Origin: Symbiodinium natans
Taxonomy: Eukaryota; Sar; Dinophyceae; Suessiales; Symbiodiniaceae
Assembly: GCA_905221605.1 (NCBI GenBank)
Contig: CAJNDS010002194.1
Location: forward strand, 214,001 to 227,500
Direction: 5' to 3'
Length of the DNA stretch: 13,500 bases
In this document: positions 6,992 through 13,437 of the stretch, piece after piece
Numbering within the stretch: position 1 is the stretch's first letter
Layout of the letters: every line of letters begins with the position of its first letter
Position numbers and translations under genes: made by a program
Notes under the pieces: generated by a model
Database searches by the model: none
What the model was told of the DNA's origin: nothing
The model's input: only the letters and a program-made list of their open reading frames with translations

Positions 6992-7101
6992 CTACTATAG
7001 GGTCGGAATAAGTACTAATGGTATTCCCTTATGGCCCCTTCACAATTATGCTCTAGAAACCCCCCAAAGCCCTGTTCTAATTATGAAGGCGCCTATAGTA
7101 G
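6992..7101. mobile_element. MITE-like element, family E, copy 1
   Basis: CTACTATAGGGTCGGAATAA at the left pairs with the right end TTATGAAGGCGCCTATAGTAG. It shares the perfect 20-mer GTATTCCCTTATGGCCCCTT (7021-7040) and the AACCCCCC...CTAATTAT region with the copy at 10630-10738. It has no coding capacity. Confidence 0.85.
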
Positions 7102-7176
7102 AACTACAGCCCCTCTTGGGCAGCCGAGGTCAGACGAAAGTTTATACGTCTGAGCCAGGACAAAGACTGCTGTGCT

Positions 7177-7343
7177 GGGTTTAGGGTTTAGGGTTTAGGG
7201 TTTAGGGTTTAGGGTTTAGGGTTGAGGGTTGAGGGTTGAGGGTTTAGGGTTTAGGGTTTAGGGTTTAGGGTTTAGGGTTCAGGGTTTAGGGTTTAGGGTT
7301 TGGGTTTGGGGTTTGGGGTTTAGGGTTTAGGGTTTTGGGGTTT
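7177..7343 (+). repeat. Interstitial telomeric repeat, TTTAGGG with GGGTTGA block
   Basis: About 22 units. Three consecutive GGGTTGA variants lie at about 7221-7241, and the last 40 bases decay to GGGTTTGGGG. Confidence 0.97.
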
Positions 7344-7411
7344 GCTGTTGCTGAAGTAGCTGCTGTTACATGCATCGGCCAAACACCCTAAACCATCTCA
7401 AGCCTTAAACT

Positions 7412-7433
7412 CCCCCCCCCCCCCCCCCCCCCC
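7412..7433. repeat. Poly-C run (22 C)
   Basis: A homopolymer of the same length as the G run at 3479-3500. Confidence 0.95.
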
Positions 7434-7485
7434 GCCCTGTTCGAATACGGAGCCTTATGTTTAGGCCATTGTGCCCCAAACCCTA

Positions 7486-7602
7486 TACATTTGGTAGCCC
7501 AGTGATACCCTTTACCCTTTTTTTGCTCTGGGTTCCCTTATAAAGTAACCAACCAAAAAAGGGTGCCCTTATTATAATATGGTTACTGGGCTACCAAGTA
7601 CA
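7486..7602. mobile_element. MITE-like element, family A, copy 2
   Basis: The left end (TTGGTAGCCCAGTGATACCC) and right end (GGTTACTGGGCTACCAAGTA) are closer inverted repeats than in copy 1. The interior aligns with copy 1 through TTTACCC, a T run, TTATAAAGTAACCAACC, AAAAAGGGTGCCCTTATT and TAATATGGTTACTGGGCTAC. The two copies are clearly homologous along their whole length. Confidence 0.9.
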
Positions 7603-7918
7603 CCTCCCAAGGGAGGCGATAATCGACCTTCAAGGCAGGATAAGTCGCAGCAGAGGGTTTTTTCGATGGTTGGGGGTTTAGGGTTTTGGGGGCTTAGGGC
7701 CACAAGGCACTGCGGGAGCAGGCGGTTTCAGGTTTCTAGGGCCTTTTTTAAGGGGGGGTGTTAGGGGTTCGGGTTGAGGGCACCCCTTGATGATTCATTT
7801 TGCTTCGTCGTCTTTCTGTTCTTGTTGGAATGGGTCGGTTGGAGGCGGCCCCGCAGTCAGCACATCCCCTTGTTCAGGGAGACTCCGCATGAAACCCCTT
7901 AACCCCACACGCTAAGTA
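7603..7918. other. Mostly unique stretch, no recognised gene
   Basis: It contains only short GGGTTTAGGG-like scraps (7673-7700 and about 7760-7780). A 61-codon plus frame at 7579-7764 starts inside the preceding MITE and runs through repeat-like GGTTT sequence, so I do not count it as a gene. Confidence 0.45.
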
Positions 7919-8042
7919 CACCCTAAACCCTGAATCCTGCAGCTTAATCCCTCAACCCTAAACCCTAAACCCTAAACCCTAAATCCTAAACCCTAAACCC
8001 TAAACCCTAAACCCTAAACCCTAAACCCTAAACCCTAAACCT
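7919..8042 (-). repeat. Interstitial telomeric repeat, CCCTAAA
   Basis: Degenerate at first, then pure CCCTAAA from about 7956 to 8042 with one ATCCTAA variant. Confidence 0.96.
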
Positions 8043-8047
8043 TCTAG

Positions 8048-8116
8048 TTTTCTGAGTGGCCAGGATGCTTTCCTCGCAGAGCCCGAAGAGCAGCAGACGA
8101 AGCGAAGAGAACGGAG
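8048..8116 (+). other. Island with splice-site-like borders, possible exon
   Basis: The island lies between a CCCTAAA array and a TTTAGGG array. Candidate acceptors are cttctag (8041-8047) and tttcctcgcag (8069-8079), and a candidate donor is GAG|GTGATC (8117). Frames give residues such as SGQDAFLAEPEEQQTKRRER or, from 8081, ARRAADEAKRTE. If the second is used, it joins in phase to an open segment at 8278 (DLANIQRVAGCVNLNVQEGC) across an intron that is almost all TTTAGGG repeat. That frame competes with the gene model at 8321, so only one can be right. Confidence 0.25.
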
Positions 8117-8155
8117 GTGATCTCCCCAGGGAGAAAGGCTGAGGGCCATAGAAAT

Positions 8156-8277
8156 GGTTTAGGGTTTAGGGTTTAGGATTTAGGGTTTAGGGTTTAGGGT
8201 TTTTTTGGGGTTTAGGGTTTAGGGTCTAGGGTCTAGGGTTTAGGTTTAGGGTTTAGGGTTTAGGGCTTCGGGTTGAG
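8156..8277 (+). repeat. Interstitial telomeric repeat, TTTAGGG
   Basis: TTTAGGG units with TCTAGGG variants and a six-T interruption near 8200. Confidence 0.95.
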
Positions 8278-8320
8278 GATTTAGCGAATATCCAGAGGGT
8301 TGCAGGGTGTGTTAACTTGA

Positions 8321-8865
8321 ATGTCCAAGAAGGCTGTTTCATACGCTCTGACAAAAGGAACCCCTGGTGATTCGATGTTTTTTGCCGTACACCCTGCATA
8401 AGCCCTAACCCCTTTAAACCCTGACCCACATGCACAGGCCTTGCCTTTCCAGCATATCTACGACCCAGAGTGGGCCTTCTTCCCTTTTTTTGATTCGTTT
8501 AGATTCTCTTATGAACCCCTTTGCAAAGTAATTGTTAAGGGAGTACGCTTGTGTTCCTGGACCCTGCAATCCAAGGGATGTTACCACCAAGGGATGTTAC
8601 CTGAGGCCACTGAAGCCCGAAAGTTTGGATCGACGCCCTGCTAAATCCCAAACCCCCAACCCCAAACCCTGTACCCGAAACCCTAAACCCTGAACTCCTA
8701 CTGTATGCCCGTGAGACGTGAGGGTTCGTTCGCGTTGGCCTTAAGCAAGAGACGCGGGCTTCCAGCAGGCGGAACTTTGAGCAAATGCTTGAGTTTGACC
8801 TGCTGTTCAAAGAGAATGACAAGGCCGAGCTCCCTCTCGTTGCCCCCATAAAATTTGAACCCTAA
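8321..8865 (+). CDS. Tentative three-exon gene, unknown 91-residue protein
   Basis: In this model exon 1 runs 8321-8386 (ATG at 8321, MSKKAVSYALTKGTPGDSMF), exon 2 runs 8438-8527 and exon 3 runs 8746-8865 (TAA at 8863). Exon 2 is aromatic-rich (HIYDPEWAFFPFFDSFRFSY), and exon 3 is charged (NFEQMLEFDLLFKENDKAEL). All joins are in phase 0. Intron 1 (51 bases) has donor GTACAC, a branch-like CTGAC and acceptor GCACAG. Intron 2 has donor GTAATT and acceptor CTTAAG, and it contains a 16-bp tandem duplication and a decayed CCCTAAA tract. No domain is recognised. The weak points are that intron 1's donor is poor, exon 2's frame stays open to 8644 unspliced, and the minus strand is also open across exon 3 (ERELGLVILFEQQVKLKHLL). 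It is inferred, not shown, that this is a gene. Confidence 0.28.
8571..8601. repeat. Short tandem duplication, 16-bp period
   Basis: CCAAGGGATGTTACC at 8571-8585 is repeated exactly at 8587-8601. Confidence 0.95.
8646..8696 (-). repeat. Degenerate CCCTAAA tract
   Basis: CCCAAACC, CCCGAAA, CCCTAAA and CCCTGAA units. Confidence 0.8.
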
Positions 8866-8868
8866 CCC

Positions 8869-8940
8869 CGTGGCAGCCCAGTGGTACCCTTTTCCCCTTT
8901 TTTTGGTGCAAGGCTCCCTTATAAAAGTATCGGTATCCAA
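8869..8940. mobile_element. MITE-like element, family A, left-half copy
   Basis: GTGGCAGCCCAGTGGTACCC and the following T run, CTCCCTTATAAAAGTA and TATCCAACC match the left half of copies 1 and 2. The right half is missing: the sequence passes directly into another inverted-repeat element at 8941. A family A right-end scrap, ACTGGGCTACGAAG, lies at 9290-9303. Confidence 0.8.
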
Positions 8941-9044
8941 CCGTGGGATGTTCCCCCGTATACTAACAGTCCTCAATCGGGGACCATAGTCGGGGCTACT
9001 ATAATCCCTATAAAGGACTGTGAGTAGAAGGACCATCCCGACTG
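8941..9044. mobile_element. MITE-like element, family F
   Basis: CCGTGGGATGTTCCCCCGTA, continuing to ACAGTCCT (8972), faces AGGACTGTGAGTAGAAGGAC, continuing to CATCCCGACTG (9044). These arms of about 31 bases are imperfect. It directly abuts the truncated family A copy, so it may have inserted into it or replaced its right half. Confidence 0.65.
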
Positions 9045-9049
9045 AAAAC

Positions 9050-9283
9050 CCTCAACTGCCCTAAGCCCTGACATCCTAGTTAAAACCCCAAAGCCCCCAA
9101 GAAACCCCAAACCCCAAAACCCTCAAAACCTAAACCCTAAACCCTAAACCCCAAGCCTAAGCCCTAAGCCCTGAACCCTGAACCCTGAACCCTAAACCCT
9201 AAACCCTAAACCCTAAACCCTAAACCCTAAACCCTAAACCCTAAACCCTAAACCCTAAACCCTAAACCCTAAACCCTAAGCCC
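9050..9283 (-). repeat. Interstitial telomeric repeat, CCCTAAA
   Basis: Decayed for the first 100 bases, then CCCTAAG, CCCTGAA and finally about 13 pure CCCTAAA units. Confidence 0.95.
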
Positions 9284-9386
9284 TTTTATACTGGGCTACG
9301 AAGACCCTCAAGCCCCGGATGTCCGGCTTAGGGCTCAAGGTTGCCCATTGAAAGTCCACGAGTTCTCTTGTGCGACTGCGGCGTAA

Positions 9387-9452
9387 GGTTTAGGGTTTAG
9401 GGTTTAGGGTTTAGGGTTTAGGGTTTAGGGTTTAGGGTTTAGGGCTAGGGTT
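9387..9452 (+). repeat. Interstitial telomeric repeat, TTTAGGG
   Basis: About nine pure units. Confidence 0.97.
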
Positions 9453-9586
9453 AACTTATGCTGCTGGTCCAGTCGGAGCCGAATGGCCTTGGTGCGAAGG
9501 GCCCGGGAGGGGAGAAGCCGCCTCACGTGGAGCTTTCTTCAGGATGGTTTTTGGAATTGGAAGTGGAAATGCGATCATCATCACCA
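9453..9586. other. Unique island, open in several frames
   Basis: One plus frame (ATG at 9457, residues such as MLLVQSEPNGLGAKGPGGEK) is open through the island into the next array. A second plus frame and a minus frame are also open. GC-rich composition explains part of this. A coding exon is possible. Confidence 0.2.
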
Positions 9587-10044
9587 AACCTAAGCCCTAA
9601 CCCCTAACCCCTAACCCCTAACCCCTAACCCCTAACCCCTAACCCCTAACCCCTAACCCCTAACCCCTAACCCCTAACCCCTAACCCCTAACACCTAACA
9701 CCTAACACCCTAACCCCTAACCCCATACCCCTAACCCCTAACCCCTAGCACCCTAACCCCTAACCCCCTAACCCCTAGCACCCTAACCCCTAACCCCTAA
9801 CCCCTAGCTCCCTAACCCCTAACACCCTAACCCCTAACCCCTAGCACCCTAACCCCCTAACCCCTAACCCCTAACCCCTAACCCCTAACCCCTAAACCCT
9901 AAACCCTAAACCCTAAACCCTAAACCCTAAACCCTAAACCCTAAACCCTAACCCTTAACCCTTAACCCTTAACCCTTAAACCCTTAACCCTTAACCCTTA
10001 ACCCTTAACCCTTAAACCCTAAACCCTAAACCCTAAGCCCCAAA
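9587..10044 (-). repeat. Variant telomeric array: CCCCTAA, CCCTAAA and CCCTTAA domains
   Basis: Three variant domains lie side by side. CCCCTAA units run from about 9592 to 9893, with a CTAGCACCC spacer recurring near 9745, 9775, 9804 (as CTAGCTCCC) and 9841. Pure CCCTAAA follows at about 9892-9950, then CCCTTAA at about 9951-10014, and a short return to CCCTAAA to 10040. The domain borders are sharp. Confidence 0.97.
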
Positions 10045-10377
10045 CTGCGTTTGTGGGCCTTGGTTTCTTCCGGGCTTTGAAGAGCAGGCCGTGCCCCTGG
10101 TCTTGTTGAGGGTGCTCGTGCTTTTAAGGTCGAACCTTGCTGAGTCCTTGTTGAGCCTCACTTATGGTCACTTCTCAAAATCATGCTCAAGGTGATGTGC
10201 AAGTTCTAGCCTGGGGGCACCTCAGAAAAACAACAGCTCCTTTCGTACTTGGTAGGCCCTGATCAGGTTACTACAAGTGCAGGGGCCCTGTTGGGGTTAC
10301 TATTCTAAGGCGGCCCCTAACATTTAGGGTACCCCAGAAAAGGGACCGCAATTTTGTGAATGGACCTCATGTCTTCT
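10045..10377. other. Unique stretch, nothing recognised
   Basis: No convincing gene is visible. It contains small palindromes (CCTGATCAGG near 10259, CAGGGGCCCTG near 10281) and two GGTTACTA motifs. A decayed fold-back element between about 10213 and 10345 is possible but not supported well enough to call. Confidence 0.4.
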
Positions 10378-10500
10378 GCAGCTGGGCTGGTTTTAGTAGG
10401 GAATGAGGGAATGAGGGCCCTATATTATACCCCTTAAGAGGTATATATAGGGCCCTACTTCTCTCCTTCCCTACTACCCTGCTAAGAACCAGCCAGTTGC
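10378..10500. mobile_element. MITE-like element, family G, near-complete palindrome
   Basis: The left end (GCAGCTGGGCTGGTTTTAGT) pairs with the right end CTAAGAACCAGCCAGTTGC. The pairing continues to a central hairpin in which GGGCCCTATATTATACC (10415-10431) faces GGTATATATAGGGCCC (10440-10455), with one unpaired base. The 123 bp fold almost entirely. It has no coding capacity. Confidence 0.8.
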
Positions 10501-10629
10501 AACACTGGATTGTGAGTGGCAGGATTGGGAGCAGTCTGATCAGACGGACGAAGACCGCAGCCTCTTCGCGATGCACGAGGAGGCGCGCGCTTCGCCGTTT
10601 TTCGGAGCACAGGGGTCTAGCAATGGGGC

Positions 10630-10738
10630 AATCTAGGGGCCGGAATAGTTACTAGTAGTATTCCCTTATGGCCCCTTTGTGTAGTTATAATATAATAACC
10701 CCCCCAAAACCCTATGCTAATTATTAAGGCCCCGATAG
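10630..10738. mobile_element. MITE-like element, family E, copy 2
   Basis: It aligns with the element at 6992-7101. GTATTCCCTTATGGCCCCTT (10658-10677) is identical, and AACCCCCCCAAAACCCTATG plus CTAATTATTAAGGC match closely. The terminal repeats (ATCTAGGGGCCGGAATA and the complement of TTATTAAGGCCCCGATA) are more decayed than in copy 1. Confidence 0.85.
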
Positions 10739-11184
10739 CAGCTGCAATGGTGGCTTTGGAGTCGGCCACCTAACCGCATACGATCATGCAAATGCAGATA
10801 CGTATGGTTGCACCCGTTTTTGATATTTCTACGACCCCCGCGCCACTCCCTTTATTCCCCCACCCACCCATGCCCGCGTCTTAGAGTCTGTGCGGTCGGT
10901 GGCTGCTTTCACTTTGAAGTTGAGGGACAAGGCAGGGGGCCTAGGGCTTAGAGTGTTCGTTACGTTGATGTTGCAAGCGCCCTGCATTGGGAGCAACCAG
11001 AGGGTCACGATGCAGCGGACTAGATTGTGGACACAGACACCCCTGAAAGCTACGATCTCTGTGTAGAGAACTAGCGAACTCGGTACCCATACATAGTCCG
11101 TTGAAGGGTGCTTTTGGGGGATATCGGGCACCCAAATCCGTAATGCGCGTTGGAGCCCTAGGAAGCTACGTTACGCGTGCAACT
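10739..11184. other. Unique stretch, no recognised gene
   Basis: Two overlapping minus-strand frames (10829-11131 and 10941-11135) are open. Neither shows a known motif, and the longer one has no evident codon bias. I see no RNA gene or repeat here. Confidence 0.4.
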
Positions 11185-11212
11185 ACCCTAAACCTTACAC
11201 CTTAAACCCTAA
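11185..11212 (-). repeat. Very short CCCTAAA-like tract
   Basis: CCCTAAACCTTACACCTTAA: about four decayed units. Confidence 0.7.
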
Positions 11213-11640
11213 GGGGGTTCTTACAGCAAACCAGGTTGTACCCCATACTTGTAGGGACCAAACACTAGACCTGAGCCCTTGACATACACTAAATTCATCT
11301 GGCGCCGAAAGTCTAACAAATAAAAAAGCGCTTGTCTGGACTGTGGCGCGCGTTTTGTTCTGAAGGACAATTCCCTCCAAGCAGCTGTTCTCGGACCCTA
11401 AACCTGAAGAACCCCTAAACCCAACGGAAAATGAAGTAGAACTTCAGCGCTCGGGGCGCGCACCAAGGTTCATAGATCTGGCATCGACTGTAAAGGAGGG
11501 AATTTTCACAAGGGACCTTAGGGGTTGCTGAGAGGTTGCAGCTATGTCTCGCATGACTAAGGTTGAGTGTTGGAATCTTTTTTTAGCGTCAAGCGCTTGA
11601 AGTTGCTAGTGAAGAGGCGGAATATCCCAACGGAAGCTTT
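11213..11640. other. Unique stretch, no recognised gene
   Basis: A 61-codon minus-strand frame (11195-11380) starts in heptamer-like sequence and has no motif. Nothing else is supported. Confidence 0.4.
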
Positions 11641-11755
11641 ATTTAGGGGCTACTTAGGTATATCGGGATATATATGGGGGTTATAATATGGGGGTTATAT
11701 AGGGGAATCTGATTAAGGGTCCCTTCTAGGTGTCCCTCCTTATGCCCCTCAATGC
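11641..11755. repeat. AT-rich segment with 14-bp tandem duplication
   Basis: ATATGGGGGTTATA is repeated perfectly at 11672-11685 and 11686-11699. Its flanks, AGGGGCTACTTAGG (11645) and CCTTATGCCCCT (11738), are weakly inverted, so this may be a decayed MITE. It also carries the CCCTT and CCTTATGCCCC sequence found in the other elements. Confidence 0.5.
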
Positions 11756-11810
11756 TCGAGCTGATTATATCGTGGCGGTTGAAGCTTGCATCGAAGACAG
11801 ATCAGGGTCT

Positions 11811-11974
11811 TTTAGGGTTTTGGGTTTTGCCCTAAACCCTAAACTCTAAACCCAAAACCCTAAACCCTAAACCCTAAACTCTGAACCCTAGACCCTAAAC
11901 CCTAAACCCTAAACCCTAAGCCCTAAGCCCTAAGCCCTAAGCCCTAAGCCCTAAACCCTAAGCCCTAAGCCCTA
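11811..11974 (-). repeat. Telomeric array with inversion junction and CCCTAAG block
   Basis: A short TTTAGGGTTTTGGG stretch (11811-11827) turns directly into CCCTAAA at about 11829 with almost no spacer. From about 11917 the units are mostly CCCTAAG (about eight of nine). Confidence 0.93.
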
Positions 11975-12048
11975 GAATACAGCGGCAGCTCGGGGAGTTT
12001 CCAGATGGCGGGTGCATTTTCTCCTTCGCCACCCCCGACGTTCAAGCT

Positions 12049-12136
12049 TTGGGTTTAGGGTTTGGGGTTTCATTAGGGTTTGGGGTTTAGGGTTTCGGGT
12101 TTGGGGGTTGGGGTTTAGGGTTTGGGGTCTAGGTTT
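12049..12136 (+). repeat. Degenerate TTTAGGG tract
   Basis: GGGTTTAGGG and GGGTTTGGGG units with frequent substitutions. Confidence 0.85.
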
Positions 12137-12317
12137 AAGGTGCCAACCCAGCTATTCTACCGTATGTTGCTGCTAGGTATCCCAAAAAAGCACATCCGCC
12201 CTCCCGCCTGCAGGCACTGGTGCAGGCGATGGAGGTTCCTGGGTGGTCTAGGGTGGGGGCGAGGTTCAGATGTTGGACGTGGGAGGTCAGGAGTTGAGGG
12301 TTTTGGGTTTTTGGACC
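12137..12317. other. Unique island, no recognised gene
   Basis: It holds part of a 68-codon plus frame (12122-12328) with basic residues and then G-rich repeat-like sequence. CCTGCAGGCACTGGTGCAGG (12207-12226) forms a small palindrome. No function can be assigned. Confidence 0.4.
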
Positions 12318-12380
12318 CCGAACCCTAAACCATAAACCCTAAACCCTAAACCCTAAACACCAAACCATTAACCCTAAACT
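12318..12380 (-). repeat. Interstitial telomeric repeat, CCCTAAA
   Basis: About eight units with CCATAAA and CACCAAA variants. Confidence 0.9.
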
Positions 12381-12399
12381 CAGGATTTTGGCATTTTGA

Positions 12400-12615
12400 C
12401 ATGTTGCCCTGCGGCCGGTGACTGGAGCTGTGCTATTGGAGGTGGAGGAAGGAAGTTGGCACGACCCCAGTGCTCTACAGCCTAAGGACTACTTCACCCC
12501 GGAACCGGTAATTGAAACACCTCCGAGAGTGATGGCGAGGGCCGCAGGCCCTCTAGGTTTTGAGTTTAGGGAGGAGGAGGAGGTTAGGTTTAAGAGTCCC
12601 AAAGCTAGGCTCTAG
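12400..12615 (+). CDS. Candidate coding segment, unknown acidic protein
   Basis: The frame is open from TGA at 12397-12399 to TAG at 12613-12615. There is no ATG before the coding-like part (a GTG at 12418 is the earliest usual alternative), so it is more likely an exon than a whole gene. First codon positions are rich in G and A, which is typical of coding DNA. Residues include AVLLEVEEGSWHDPSALQ, KDYFTPEPVIETPPRVM and an EEEE run near the end. A GTAATT donor-like site at 12508 and TTTAG sites within the segment leave the boundaries open. The stop codon is the TAG of the adjoining TTTAGGG repeat. No family is recognised. Confidence 0.28.
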   Translation, partial: HVALRPVTGAVLLEVEEGSWHDPSALQPKDYFTPEPVIETPPRVMARAAGPLGFEFREEEEVRFKSPKARL

Positions 12616-12629
12616 GGTTTAGGGTTTAA
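12613..12629 (+). repeat. Short TTTAGGG tract
   Basis: Two units of TAGGGTTTAGGG between two candidate coding segments. Confidence 0.8.
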
Positions 12630-12644
12630 GCCTCTAAACGCATT

Positions 12645-12821
12645 ATGTCCTGCAAGGAGCAAGAGAAAACCCTGAACAAAGCCCTCTATGACAAAGCCTT
12701 CCTGCCAGGGCTTCCCTTTTGTCCGAGAAGAATCCGAAGCCCTAAGCCCTCCGCTTCCCTAACCCCCTGCACCCTAAGCAACCCTAAGCCCAAGACACCC
12801 CAAAGCCAAGAAGACCTGTAA
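12645..12821 (+). CDS. Candidate 58-residue frame, unknown protein
   Basis: An ATG-initiated frame ends at TAA (12819-12821). The first half is coding-like (MSCKEQEKTLNKALYDKAFL, then PGLPFCPRRIRS). The second half is rich in P, S and K, partly because it passes through decayed CCCTAAG units (about 12738-12790). A good donor-like site, CT|GTAAGC at 12818-12823, overlaps the stop, so the frame could instead be an exon entered from an acceptor at TTTAAG (12625-12630). It lies 29 bases after the preceding candidate segment. No homology is recognised. Confidence 0.27.
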   Translation: MSCKEQEKTLNKALYDKAFLPGLPFCPRRIRSPKPSASLTPCTLSNPKPKTPQSQEDL

Positions 12822-12934
12822 GCCCAGGGTTTACCTCACAAATTCAACACCTACACTTTGTTGTGGGCTCCCCTAAGCCTCCGCAAGGCGGCTTCGTAAA
12901 CCCCATGGGCCTCTGCCTCAGGATACCAAGTCCC
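12822..12934. other. Unique stretch, nothing recognised
   Basis: Short mixed sequence without a supported gene or repeat. Confidence 0.4.
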
Positions 12935-12970
12935 TGAACCCTAAACCCTGAACCTTGAACCCTGAACCCC
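12935..12970 (-). repeat. Short CCCTGAA/CCCTAAA tract
   Basis: About five units, mostly CCCTGAA. Confidence 0.85.
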
Positions 12971-13046
12971 ATTCCAGCATTCTTGACAGTAGGGGCACAG
13001 AAGACTCCTCACCCTAGCACCACGTCCCTAGACCCTACACTCTGAA

Positions 13047-13155
13047 GGGTTAGGGTTTGGAGTTTAGGGTTTAGGGGTCTAGGGTTTAGGGTCTAGGGTT
13101 TAGGGTTTAGGGTTTAGGGTTTAGGGTTTAGGGTTTAGGGTTTAGGGTTTGGGGT
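13047..13155 (+). repeat. Interstitial telomeric repeat, TTTAGGG
   Basis: TTTAGGG units, degenerate at the left (TCTAGGG) and pure to the right. Confidence 0.96.
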
Positions 13156-13161
13156 ACAAAG

Positions 13162-13266
13162 CTGGCCTTCTGCTGCCAGGACGGCACAATTTTTTGGCAG
13201 CCGCGCATCAACGGGAACCTCTCCTACAAGCGCTTGAGGCCGGCTCTGAGACTCTTTGAACCCTAA
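13162..13266 (+). CDS. Candidate exon, unknown protein
   Basis: This open segment lies between a TTTAGGG array and a CCCTAAA array. From CTG at 13162 to CTG at 13246-13248, 25 of 29 codons end in G or C, the strongest such bias in the window. Residues include LAFCCQDGTIFWQPRINGNL and SYKRLRPALRLFE. A possible acceptor is GTACAAAG (AG at 13160-13161). The stop TAA (13264-13266) is part of the first CCCTAAA unit, so the real exon probably ends earlier or the end is formed by the repeat. A second plus frame (residues such as AGLLLPGRHNFLAAAHQR) is also open but has no such bias. No family is recognised. Confidence 0.3.
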   Translation: MAFCCQDGTIFWQPRINGNLSYKRLRPALRLFEP

Positions 13267-13374
13267 ACCCTAAACCCTAAACCCTAAACCCTAAACCCTA
13301 AACCCTAAACCCTAAACCCTAAACCCTAAACCCTAAACCCTAAACCCTAAACCCTAAACCCCAAAACCCTTAAC
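13258..13374 (-). repeat. Interstitial telomeric repeat, CCCTAAA
   Basis: About 15 pure units, decaying at the right. Confidence 0.97.
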
Positions 13375-13437
13375 CCCCAATCCCAGACCTCGGAGCTCGA
13401 AGGCCTTCAAACCCTCAACCTCTTTTTTTGTGCAGCG

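Noticed and set aside
9587-10044. CRISPR-like or satellite array
   Set aside because: The units are continuous heptamers without unique spacers. The sequence is telomere-type.
10213-10345. Possible decayed fold-back element (CTGGGGGCACC facing GGGTACCCCAG)
   Set aside because: The arms match over only about 10 bases and no second copy is present in the window.
10829-11135. Overlapping minus-strand frames of 100 and 64 codons
   Set aside because: There is no motif or bias. Frames of this length are expected by chance in stop-poor sequence.
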